A stretch of DNA of 9,183 nt, from NCBI GenBank assembly GCA_023427545.1, contig JAEZBF010000201.1, positions 1 to 9,183 on the forward strand, given 5' to 3'. The notes beneath the pieces were generated by a model, which was not told the origin of the DNA, made no database searches, and saw only the letters and a program-made list of their open reading frames with translations. A program made the position numbers and the translations under genes. The stretch is from Pseudomonadota bacterium (lineage in GTDB: Bacteria; Pseudomonadota; Alphaproteobacteria; Rhizobiales; Devosiaceae). Below are positions 1 to 6,035 of this stretch, one piece after another (positions within the stretch are counted from its first letter, which is position 1; every line of letters begins with the position of its first letter).

Positions 1-66
1 CTGCAACGCGTGGCATGGGCCGTGAATGCAGCCAGGAAACGCCGGCGAGCGGGGATTCGTCCCGGA

Positions 67-591
67 TCAGGGCACGGACCAGTCGGTCACGACACCACCG
101 CTGTCACCTCCGACCGGGTCGGTCCGAGGTAGCGGCACCTGTGAGATGTTCTGGTCCGCCCTGGGCCGATCGCCCGCCCCGCCGCGCAGCAGGTCCATCT
201 GCTGGCCCGGCGGATAGGCGCCCACGACGAGGAAGTCGGCACTCGAACTGAGACGCCGGTGCCCGACTCCGGCCGGGATGACGATCGCATCGCCCGCCAC
301 CACGTCGAACTCGCGTCCGTTCGGGCCACCGAGCATGAGCCGCGCCTCGCCAGAGGCGACGCCGAGCGCCTCGTGCGCAGTCGAATGGTAATGGTGGTAC
401 GTGAAGATGCTCGCACGCCAAGCCGGCGGCCAGCCGTTCATCTCGAACAGCCGCTCGAACGCCTCAGGGTCGACGACGTCCTCAGGTAGCGCCGCGCGAT
501 AGAGCAACAAGGGCAGGCGGCTGTTAGGAAACGTCCCGTCGTCCTCGAATTGCTCGAGGACGAGACCTGCAACGTCGCCCCTGTGCGTCAA
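67..591 (-). CDS. YjlB-type single-domain cupin protein
   Basis: This is a small cytoplasmic cupin of about 174 residues. Both cupin motifs are complete. Motif 1 has H67-x-H69-x4-E74-x6-G81, and motif 2 has G100-x5-P106-x-G108-x2-H111, so a metal site of H67, H69, E74 and H111 is expected. The N-terminal EDDGTFPNSRLPLLLYR and the later NGWPPAW stretch resemble YjlB/COG4297 proteins, whose reaction is not established. I chose TTG at 591 because it overlaps the TGA of the upstream peptidase gene as TTGA (588-591), a typical coupling arrangement. An in-frame GTG at 618 would add nine residues and a longer overlap. Neither start has a good ribosome-binding site. It follows the peptidase gene in the same leftward transcript. 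The last 35 residues are rich in G, D and P and are probably disordered. The cupin call is firm; the function is unknown. Confidence 0.85.
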   Translation of the reverse strand: MTHRGDVAGLVLEQFEDDGTFPNSRLPLLLYRAALPEDVVDPEAFERLFEMNGWPPAWRASIFTYHHYHSTAHEALGVASGEARLMLGGPNGREFDVVAGDAIVIPAGVGHRRLSSSADFLVVGAYPPGQQMDLLRGGAGDRPRADQNISQVPLPRTDPVGGDSGGVVTDWSVP

Positions 592-1505
592 ACCGCACCC
601 GGAGCGAACGTGTCGCACTGGCCGACATCGCCGCTGTCCATGCCGCGCTTGAGCCAGTGCTGGCGCTGCTGCGACGTGCCGTGGGTGAACTGGCGCTCGG
701 AGACCTGGCCACGCGGTAGGACGTCGTCACCGATCTGCTGTGCGGCGTTCATCGCCTCCTGCGTGTCTCCCGTATCGAGCAGGTTCTCATGGCCGGCGAA
801 GTTGGCCCAGACGCCCGCATAGCAGTCGGCCTGGAGTTCGACGCGCACCGAGTAGGCGTTGGCATCGGTCTCGCTCATCCGGCTGCGCTGCGCATTAAAC
901 TCGCCGAGCACGCCGAGCTGGTCCTGCACCGCATGGCCGATCTCGTGGGCGATCACGTAGGCCTGCGCAAAATCGCCGGGCGCGCCGAACTGCTCGCGCA
1001 GCTGATCGTAGAACGAGAGGTCGATGTAGACCTTCTTGTCGTTGGGGCAATAGAACGGGCCCGAAGCAGACTGCGCGACACCGCAGCCGCTCTCGGTCGC
1101 GCGCGAGAACAGCACCACGCGCGGCGGCTGGTAGCTCCGGTTGTTCTGCTGGAACACCTGCCCCCACAGATTCTCCGTCTCCTTGGTGACCACCGCCACG
1201 AAGTTGGCCGGATCGTCACCGGGCTGAAGCGGCCGCGACTGGCTCGAGCTCGAGGGCGCGACCGAGGAGCCGCCGTTCAGCATGTCGATCGGGTTCTGGC
1301 CGGTGGTGAACCAGATGATCCCGAGGATCACGACGATGACGATGAGCCCGCCCATGCCGCCGCGGCCGGTCGGGATGGGAATGCCGCCGCCCCGACCGAA
1401 GGGGTTGAGCCCGCCACCGCCACGGCCGAAACCGCCGCCTAGGCCGCCGCCGGTTCCACGCCGATCCTCGATGTTGGAGCTCCGCTCACGCCCTTGCCAT
1501 TTCAT
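588..1505 (-). CDS. ypfJ: YpfJ-family neutral zinc metallopeptidase, membrane-anchored
   Basis: The 305-residue product matches the YpfJ / Zn_peptidase (PF04228) family, predicted metalloproteases with poorly known substrates. The order is: a short charged N-terminus beginning MKWQGRERSSNIEDRRG, a Gly/Arg-rich low-complexity stretch (about 18-52), one membrane helix (about 53-67), a Ser-rich linker (80-92), then the catalytic domain. The zinc motif HEIGH is at 187-191 and ELQADCYAG at 223-231 supplies the probable third ligand E223. C141, C153, C228 and C297 could form disulfides if the domain faces the periplasm, as the Gly/Arg-rich N-terminus before the helix suggests. Length and motif order are normal for the family. 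The ATG start is supported by AAAGGAG (1512-1518) at six-base spacing. The gene is divergent from cpdB and is followed by a coupled cupin gene. Family assignment is strong; the biological role is not known. Confidence 0.93.
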   Translation of the reverse strand: MKWQGRERSSNIEDRRGTGGGLGGGFGRGGGGLNPFGRGGGIPIPTGRGGMGGLIVIVVILGIIWFTTGQNPIDMLNGGSSVAPSSSSQSRPLQPGDDPANFVAVVTKETENLWGQVFQQNNRSYQPPRVVLFSRATESGCGVAQSASGPFYCPNDKKVYIDLSFYDQLREQFGAPGDFAQAYVIAHEIGHAVQDQLGVLGEFNAQRSRMSETDANAYSVRVELQADCYAGVWANFAGHENLLDTGDTQEAMNAAQQIGDDVLPRGQVSERQFTHGTSQQRQHWLKRGMDSGDVGQCDTFAPGAV

Positions 1506-1511
1506 CTGACG

Positions 1512-1518
1512 CTCCTTT
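1512..1518 (-). promoter_or_regulatory. Ribosome-binding site of the ypfJ gene
   Basis: AAAGGAG on the minus strand ends six bases before ATG 1505 and fixes the start of the metallopeptidase gene. Confidence 0.8.
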
Positions 1519-1565
1519 GCCCCACTGGGCTTTTTGCACAGGCTCCGGCGGCCGCACGAACGAAA

Positions 1566-1581
1566 TTGACCAAACGGTCAA
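1566..1581. promoter_or_regulatory. Palindromic operator-like site, TetR/RutR type
   Basis: TTGACC-AAAC-GGTCAA is a perfect 6+6 inverted repeat in the divergent region between the metallopeptidase gene and cpdB. It differs at one position from TTGACCA-NN-TGGTCAA, the recognition sequence reported for the TetR-family pyrimidine regulator RutR of Escherichia coli. The site lies 139 bp before the cpdB start and 60 bp before the ypfJ start, so it could serve either promoter. Each arm also resembles a -35 hexamer (TTGACC), but I found no convincing -10 box 16-18 bp downstream on either strand. Operator status is inferred from symmetry and position. Confidence 0.5.
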
Positions 1582-1707
1582 GATTGGCGAGAGTGGCCGA
1601 TCTGCCCGTCATCGCGGCGTCACCTTGCGCGGGCAAGCCATCGCTGTCCCGACCGCCACCATAACCGGCTCGTGCCGCTTATCGTTCCCCCGGCCGCGGA
1701 TCGCCCA

Positions 1708-1714
1708 GAGGGAG
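1708..1714 (+). promoter_or_regulatory. Ribosome-binding site of cpdB
   Basis: GAGGGAG stands six bases before ATG 1721 and supports that start over alternatives. The protein beginning there opens directly with a Tat signal peptide. Confidence 0.8.
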
Positions 1715-1720
1715 TAACGA

Positions 1721-3706
1721 ATGAAATCCGAAAGCCGCATTTCACGCCGCGCGTTTCTCGCCGGCACGGCCGCCGTCACCGCCTTGCCGGTCCTGCACCC
1801 GTTTGCCGTCATGGCGCAGGCAGGAGAGGCGCACCTGCGCCTGATCGAAACCACCGACATCCACGTCGCCGTCTATCCCTACGACTACTTCGCCGATGCG
1901 CCCAATGATACCATGGGCCTGGCGCGCACCGCGACCCTGATCGAGAACATCCGCAGCGAAGCGGGCAACTCGATCCTCATCGACAACGGCGACGTCATCC
2001 AGGGCAATCCGCTGGGCGATTACATCGCCTACGAGAAAGGCCTCGACGACAGCGATCCGCACCCCACGATCGCCGCCATGAACACGCTCGGCTACGAGGT
2101 CGGCACGCTGGGCAACCACGAGTTCAACTACGGCCTCGAGTTCCTCGACACCGCGCTTAAGGGCGCCAACTTCCCGTTTGTCTCCGCCAACCTGGTGAAA
2201 GGTGAGCTCGCCGCTGACCCGCTGAGCGACACCACCTGGATCCAGCCCTACCGCATCGTAGAAAAAGAGATCACCGACGGCGCCGGCACCAAGTCGACCA
2301 TCAAGATCGGCTTCATCGGCTTCCTCCCGCCACAGATCATGACCTGGGATGCCGGCCATCTCGTCGGCAAGGTCAACACCCGCGACATCGTCGAGACCGC
2401 CAAGGCCTACGTGCCGAAGATGAAGTCCGAGGGTGCCGATCTGGTCGTCGCGCTCTCGCACTCCGGCATTGCCGAGGACCAGGGCGCGGGCGCCGAGAAC
2501 GCTTCGCTCCAGCTCGCCGCCGTAGAGGGCGTCGACGTCGTGCTCACCGGCCACCAGCACCTGGTGTTCCCCAACTCCAAGGACTTCGAGGGCCTCGAGG
2601 GCGCCGACCTCGAGAAGGGCACGCTAGCCGGCAAGCCGGCGGTGATGGCCGGCTTCTGGGGCTCCCACATGGGCCTGATCGACCTGCTGCTGCAGAAGGG
2701 TGCCGACGGCAAGTGGACCATCGCCTCGCACACCTCTGAGGCGCGTCCGATCTTCGAGCGCGTCGAAGGCAAGGTGAAGCCGCTCGTCGACTCCGACAAG
2801 GAAGTCATCGAGTCCGTCGCCGAGGAGCACCAGCAGACGCTTCAATACGTCCGCCGCCCCGTCGGCGAGACGGCGGCGCCACTGCACTCCTACTTCGCGC
2901 TGGTCGCCGACGATCCGTCCGTGCAGATCGTCAACATCGCCCAGACCTGGTACCTCAAGCAGATGCTCAAGGGCACCGAGTTCGAGAGCCTGCCGCTGCT
3001 CTCGGCGGCAGCCCCGTTCAAGGCCGGCGGCCGCGGCGGCCCTGACTACTACACCGACGTTCCGGTAGGCCCGGTGGCGATCAAGAACGTCGCCGACCTC
3101 TATCTCTATCCCAACACCATCCAGGCCGTGGCGATCGACGGCGCGACGGTGAAGGAATGGCTCGAGCGTTCGGCCGGCATCTTCAACCAGATCGAGCCGG
3201 GCAAGCCCGATCAGCCGCTGATCAACCTCGACTTCCCCGCCTACAACTTCGACGTCATCGACGGGGTCACCTACAAGATCGACCTCACCCAGCCCAGCAA
3301 GTACGCCACGGACGGCAAGTCGGTTGCCAACCCGGACGCCAGCCGCATCGTCGACCTGCAGTACGATGGGAAGCCGATCGATTCCGCGCAGAAGTTTGTC
3401 GTCGCAACAAACAATTACCGCGGTGGCGGTGGTGGTAATTTCCCTGGTTTGGCAGGTGGACAGGCGGTGATCTTCAAGGGTCCGGATACCAACCGCGACC
3501 TCCTCATCCGCTACATCGTCGAAGAAAAGACCATCCAGCCCAAGGCCGACAGCAACTGGTCGCTCGCGCCGATCCCGGGCACCACGGTGCTGTTCGAAAC
3601 CGGCCCCAAGGCCGCCGATCACATCGCCGACGTGACCGCGGTCAAGATCGAACCGACCGGCAACACCAGCGACACCGGTTTCGGCATCTACCGCAACACG
3701 CTCTGA
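1721..3706 (+). CDS. cpdB: Periplasmic 2',3'-cyclic-nucleotide 2'-phosphodiesterase/3'-nucleotidase
   Basis: The 661-residue enzyme hydrolyses 2',3'-cyclic nucleotides to 3'-nucleotides and then to nucleoside and phosphate, as in E. coli CpdB (about 650 residues). A twin-arginine signal (SRRAFLAG, residues 8-15) ends at a likely A32-Q-A34 cleavage site, so export is probably by Tat rather than Sec. The metallophosphatase domain shows ETTDIH (43-48), NGDVIQG (89-95), GNHEFNYG (131-138), SHSGIAED (246-253) and GHQH (277-280), giving metal ligands D46, H48, D91, N132, H247, H278 and H280. The C-terminal 5'-nucleotidase domain has LSAAAPFK (427-434), LYLYPNT (460-466), YNFDVIDGV (508-516) and NNYRGGGGG (564-572), all typical of CpdB. 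The gene is monocistronic, with a strong RBS and a hairpin after the stop. Codons 562-580 use bases unlike the rest. The assignment is near certain. Confidence 0.96.
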   Translation: MKSESRISRRAFLAGTAAVTALPVLHPFAVMAQAGEAHLRLIETTDIHVAVYPYDYFADAPNDTMGLARTATLIENIRSEAGNSILIDNGDVIQGNPLGDYIAYEKGLDDSDPHPTIAAMNTLGYEVGTLGNHEFNYGLEFLDTALKGANFPFVSANLVKGELAADPLSDTTWIQPYRIVEKEITDGAGTKSTIKIGFIGFLPPQIMTWDAGHLVGKVNTRDIVETAKAYVPKMKSEGADLVVALSHSGIAEDQGAGAENASLQLAAVEGVDVVLTGHQHLVFPNSKDFEGLEGADLEKGTLAGKPAVMAGFWGSHMGLIDLLLQKGADGKWTIASHTSEARPIFERVEGKVKPLVDSDKEVIESVAEEHQQTLQYVRRPVGETAAPLHSYFALVADDPSVQIVNIAQTWYLKQMLKGTEFESLPLLSAAAPFKAGGRGGPDYYTDVPVGPVAIKNVADLYLYPNTIQAVAIDGATVKEWLERSAGIFNQIEPGKPDQPLINLDFPAYNFDVIDGVTYKIDLTQPSKYATDGKSVANPDASRIVDLQYDGKPIDSAQKFVVATNNYRGGGGGNFPGLAGGQAVIFKGPDTNRDLLIRYIVEEKTIQPKADSNWSLAPIPGTTVLFETGPKAADHIADVTAVKIEPTGNTSDTGFGIYRNTL

Positions 3707-3714
3707 CGGTATTT

Positions 3715-3736
3715 CGGGGGAGCTACGGCTCCCCCG
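3715..3736. terminator. Bidirectional hairpin between convergent genes
   Basis: A perfect 9-bp stem, CGGGGGAGC with GCTCCCCCG, encloses the loop TACG. It begins eight bases after the cpdB stop. On the other strand it covers the last codons and the TAG stop (3725-3723) of the regulator gene, so one hairpin probably serves both convergent transcripts. There is no U-tract on either side, so termination may be weak or Rho-assisted, or the hairpin may mainly protect 3' ends. Confidence 0.6.
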
Positions 3737-4475
3737 CCTGCCCACCGCCCAGCCCGGCCATCAGGGCGCGCCGCTGGAAGTCGCTGCCGATCTCGAAATG
3801 CTGTGCCAGCAGGTGGTCGGCCTTGTCGGCGTCGCGCTCGACGATTGCCGTCAATATCAGCCGGTGGTGGTCGACGAGATAGGAGTCTATCCCCGGCACG
3901 TCGGTGATGCGCTCGCGCCGCTCCATGTGTGAGCGCCGCAGCAGGTTCGAGATCGCCACGTACAGGCTGCTGAGGGTCGGCGAGTGCGCCGCCTCGACGA
4001 GATCGGCGTGGAAGTGGAAGTCCGCCTCCCCGCCCTTGACCGGATCGCTGGTCGTCTCACGGATCGTGCGCAACCCTGCGTCCAGCCGGGCGATGTCGGC
4101 TGAGGTCGCACGGCTGCACGCGAGCCGGATGGCCTGCCGCTCTATGGCGATTCGCGCCTGCACGATGTCGTCGATGACATCGCCCTGCTGCGCCAGCAGC
4201 AGCGTGAAGAGGTCGCCCATCTGGGAGAAGTCGGGCACGCGCACGACGCTCCCCTGCCCGTGTCGGATATCGATGACCCCGATGGCGGCTAGCGCGCGCA
4301 ACACCTCGCGGATCACCGGACGTGAGACGCCCAGGCGCGCGGCGAATTCCCGTTCCGGCAGCAGCCGGTCGCCCGTTTTCAGCTTACCGGTCAACAACTG
4401 CTCGCGGACGAATGCGAAGGCGCGCTGATAGCCGCTGCCCTCAGCGCCCTCCTGCGTGATCGAAATATCGTCCAC
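3723..4475 (-). CDS. FadR-subfamily GntR transcriptional regulator (FCD domain)
   Basis: The product is a 250-residue DNA-binding repressor or activator that responds to a small, usually acidic, metabolite. The N-terminal winged helix-turn-helix spans about 15-80, with LPEREFAARLGVSRPVIREV around 39-58 and the wing IRHGQGSVV at 70-78. The helical FCD ligand-binding domain spans about 95-235. The usual FCD metal ligands are present: D152-x3-H156, H204 (in DHHRLI) and H226 (in LAQHFE). I chose GTG at 4475 because GGAGG lies four bases upstream. A GTG at 4496 would add seven residues and has no such site. The gene faces away from the rpiB/RraA-like operon, whose promoter carries a FadR-type operator, so control of that operon and perhaps of itself is the natural reading. 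The effector cannot be deduced. Confidence 0.93.
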   Translation of the reverse strand: MDDISITQEGAEGSGYQRAFAFVREQLLTGKLKTGDRLLPEREFAARLGVSRPVIREVLRALAAIGVIDIRHGQGSVVRVPDFSQMGDLFTLLLAQQGDVIDDIVQARIAIERQAIRLACSRATSADIARLDAGLRTIRETTSDPVKGGEADFHFHADLVEAAHSPTLSSLYVAISNLLRRSHMERRERITDVPGIDSYLVDHHRLILTAIVERDADKADHLLAQHFEIGSDFQRRALMAGLGGGQAGEP

Positions 4476-4479
4476 GTGT

Positions 4480-4484
4480 CCTCC
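4480..4484 (-). promoter_or_regulatory. Ribosome-binding site that decides the regulator start
   Basis: GGAGG on the minus strand is followed by ACAC and GTG at 4475-4473. This favours the 250-residue form of the regulator over a start at GTG 4496. Confidence 0.7.
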
Positions 4485-4514
4485 AAGACTCGCCACGTCT
4501 CAACTTAAACCGAA

Positions 4515-4543
4515 TTGACAGGCTGTGCGCGGCTTCCTACAGT
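4515..4543 (+). promoter_or_regulatory. Sigma-70 type promoter of the rpiB operon
   Basis: A perfect -35 box TTGACA (4515-4520) is separated by exactly 17 bp from TACAGT (4538-4543), a four-of-six match to TATAAT. Transcription should begin near 4550, about 30 bases before ATG 4581. The TTG of the -35 box is in frame with the isomerase gene and could be mistaken for its start codon. Confidence 0.75.
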
Positions 4544-4554
4544 GGTCTTACCAC
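4542..4554. promoter_or_regulatory. FadR-subfamily operator over the rpiB promoter
   Basis: GTGGT-CTT-ACCAC is a perfect 5+5 inverted repeat with a 3-bp centre. It matches the TNGTNNNACNA pattern known for FadR-subfamily GntR regulators. It overlaps the end of the -10 box and the expected transcription start, where a bound repressor would block RNA polymerase. The adjacent divergent gene encodes such a regulator and is the likely ligand of this site. The pairing is inferred; the palindrome itself is seen. Confidence 0.78.
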
Positions 4555-4580
4555 GGTATGAGCAGTTTGGCACCCGTCGC

Positions 4581-5090
4581 ATGACGCGAAACGAGACATT
4601 GGTAGCCGATAGCGGAGCGATCCCCCACCGGAAGGCGATTGTGCTGGCGTACGATCATGCCGGTTTCCCGATGAAGGGCTTTGTGCGCGATCTGCTTGCC
4701 CAGCACTTCGATGAGGTCATCACGCTGGGCGCCGAGTCCGAGGAACCTGTCGATTTTCCCGACGTGACCCGCGCCGCCGTACAGCACGTGCTCGACGGGC
4801 GCGTGGAGCGCGCGATCCTCGTCTGTGGCACCGGTGCCGGCGCGTGTATCGCGGCGAACAAAGTGCCGGGCATCCGCGCCGCAGTCGCCCACGACACCTA
4901 CGTCGCGCGCCAGTGCGTCATCCACGATAACGTCAACGTCCTCTGCATCGGCGCCTGGATCACCGGGCCGCAGATCGCCGCTGACATTGTCCGTGCTTTC
5001 CTCGCATCCGAGTTCAGCACCGAAGAGCACTTCCGCCGTCGCGTCGAAAAGCTCGCCGAGCTCGAGCGCGAAGCCCGCAACCAGATCTGA
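4581..5090 (+). CDS. rpiB: RpiB/LacAB-family sugar-phosphate isomerase
   Basis: The 169-residue cytoplasmic enzyme belongs to the RpiB/LacA/LacB fold, which interconverts aldose and ketose phosphates such as ribose 5-phosphate and ribulose 5-phosphate, or C4 and C6 relatives. Visible motifs are YDHAG (24-28, with D25 and H26), CGTGAG (82-87, where C82 aligns with the catalytic cysteine), ANKVPGIRAA (92-101), HDTYVAR (104-110) and IHDNVNVLCIG (114-124, with H115). Near the C-terminus, EEHFRRRV has H150 where many relatives have a phosphate-binding arginine. I chose ATG 4581 because an upstream in-frame TTG at 4515 is the promoter's -35 box. No clear RBS precedes 4581. The stop overlaps an ATG as TGATG, and the RraA-like gene follows closely. 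Control is probably by the divergent FadR-type regulator. The family is certain; ribose 5-phosphate as substrate is not, so the symbol marks family only. Confidence 0.88.
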   Translation: MTRNETLVADSGAIPHRKAIVLAYDHAGFPMKGFVRDLLAQHFDEVITLGAESEEPVDFPDVTRAAVQHVLDGRVERAILVCGTGAGACIAANKVPGIRAAVAHDTYVARQCVIHDNVNVLCIGAWITGPQIAADIVRAFLASEFSTEEHFRRRVEKLAELEREARNQI

Positions 5091-5098
5091 TGGATCAG

Positions 5099-5106
5099 AA
5101 GGAAAG
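5099..5106 (+). promoter_or_regulatory. Ribosome-binding site that decides the RraA-like start
   Basis: AAGGAAAG lies just before ATG 5111, with seven bases between GGA and the start codon. The alternative ATG at 5090 overlaps the rpiB stop and has no comparable site. Confidence 0.65.
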
Positions 5107-5110
5107 ATCG

Positions 5111-5887
5111 ATGGACAACAACAGGCGCACAGAGATCCTGGAGACCGTAGCCAAGCTGCGCGTAACCGACATTCGCGACGGCATGGACTGGGTCGGCCTG
5201 CACCACGTCGGCACCGTCGATCCCGAGATTCGGCCGCTGTGGCGCACCAAGGCGGCGGGCTTTGCGCAGACCTATCGCCACATCCCGACCAAGGAGCGGG
5301 TGCCCGAGCTCAGCCCCGATGACTACACCAAGTGGGCCTACGACTACTGGTACGGCAAGCTCTGGGACATGGGCGACTTCCGCACCCAGGTTGGCGACGG
5401 CGACTTCCTCGTGGTCGACACCATGGGCCAGAAGACCCCCGCCGTCGGCTCGATGGACTCGATGGTCTGGGCGAACCGCGGCGTTCGCGGCGTGCTGACC
5501 AATGGCGGTGCGCGCGATACCGACGAGCAGCTCTACCAGAAGGCGATCCCAGTCTGGCACCGCTGGGTCGTCCAGCCGATGTACCAGGGCCGCGTTGAAT
5601 TCGGCGGGCCCAACTCGGTGGTCGAGATCGGCGGCGCCACGGTTAAGCCGGGCGACCTGGTGGTCGCCGACGGCGACGGCGCCATCGTTGTGCCGCAGGA
5701 TGTTATTGACGACGTGATCAAGTATGCCATCCAAGAGTCCGAGAACGACCGGAACGATCGCCGCGAGCTGTTCGATGCCCTTGGCATCCCGCATGACGAG
5801 TCGGTCCAGTCGATGTTTCCGGGCACCCCGCCTCACCCGCGCAAGAAAGCGCCGGGCTGGCTGGAGAAGCGCCTGGGACGCGCCTAG
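5111..5887 (+). CDS. RraA-like protein, HMG/CHA aldolase superfamily
   Basis: The 258-residue product belongs to the RraA/MenG-like fold, which includes 4-hydroxy-4-methyl-2-oxoglutarate aldolases, oxaloacetate decarboxylases and the RNase E inhibitor RraA. Core signs are VTDIRDGMDW (18-27), VGDGDFLVVD (94-103), NRGVRGVLTNGGARD (122-136, with the catalytic-type R135-D136) and VKPGDLVVADGDGAIVVP (178-195). E. coli RraA has about 160 residues. This one carries an extra segment around 56-88 rich in W and Y, and a charged tail after 205. The retained RD pair argues for a metal-dependent lyase on a keto acid rather than RNase E control. I chose ATG 5111 for its RBS; ATG 5090 would add seven residues. 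It is the second gene after rpiB, 20 bases apart, and ends the operon before a terminator. The exact reaction is unknown. Confidence 0.85.
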   Translation: MDNNRRTEILETVAKLRVTDIRDGMDWVGLHHVGTVDPEIRPLWRTKAAGFAQTYRHIPTKERVPELSPDDYTKWAYDYWYGKLWDMGDFRTQVGDGDFLVVDTMGQKTPAVGSMDSMVWANRGVRGVLTNGGARDTDEQLYQKAIPVWHRWVVQPMYQGRVEFGGPNSVVEIGGATVKPGDLVVADGDGAIVVPQDVIDDVIKYAIQESENDRNDRRELFDALGIPHDESVQSMFPGTPPHPRKKAPGWLEKRLGRA

Positions 5888-5914
5888 AACGCACCACGTC
5901 TAGCGCCAACTTGG

Positions 5915-5943
5915 GGCCGGGAGCGATCCCGGCCTTCCCTTTT
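5915..5943 (+). terminator. Rho-independent terminator of the rpiB operon
   Basis: A perfect 8-bp stem, GGCCGGGA with TCCCGGCC (5915-5922 and 5927-5934), closes a GNRA-type loop GCGA. TTCCCTTTT follows. It starts 27 bases after the RraA-like stop and separates that operon from cfa. Confidence 0.85.
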
Positions 5944-6035
5944 GGCGTGCTTGCAATCGCGCGGCGGACTTGCTCCATTGGCTCGGCCCCGACTCCCCCG
6001 CGGGCGTCCTCGTCTCCAGCGTCGAGCCCTTCTGA

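Noticed and set aside
1..66. A possible further gene or terminator at the left edge
   Set aside because: A minus-strand ATG at 16-14 has no RBS and only five codons in view. No stable hairpin with a T-run follows the cupin stop, so nothing can be supported.
588..1442. Plus-strand open frames opposite the metallopeptidase gene
   Set aside because: They mirror the codon pattern of a well-supported zinc peptidase with HEIGH and ELQAD motifs and have no domain of their own.
1624..1637. Small inverted repeat CTTGC-GCGG-GCAAG upstream of cpdB
   Set aside because: Five-base arms of this kind are frequent by chance in GC-rich DNA. It is not placed relative to any identifiable promoter.
2624..3745. 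A 373-codon open frame on the minus strand opposite cpdB
   Set aside because: The plus strand encodes the conserved CpdB C-terminal domain. The antisense product is a low-complexity V/D/G/R sequence and has no RBS or family signs.
4515..4580. A 22-residue N-terminal extension of the RpiB-like protein from TTG 4515
   Set aside because: The TTG is part of a perfect -35 box, and the extension would be encoded by the promoter and operator. The RpiB fold begins well after ATG 4581.
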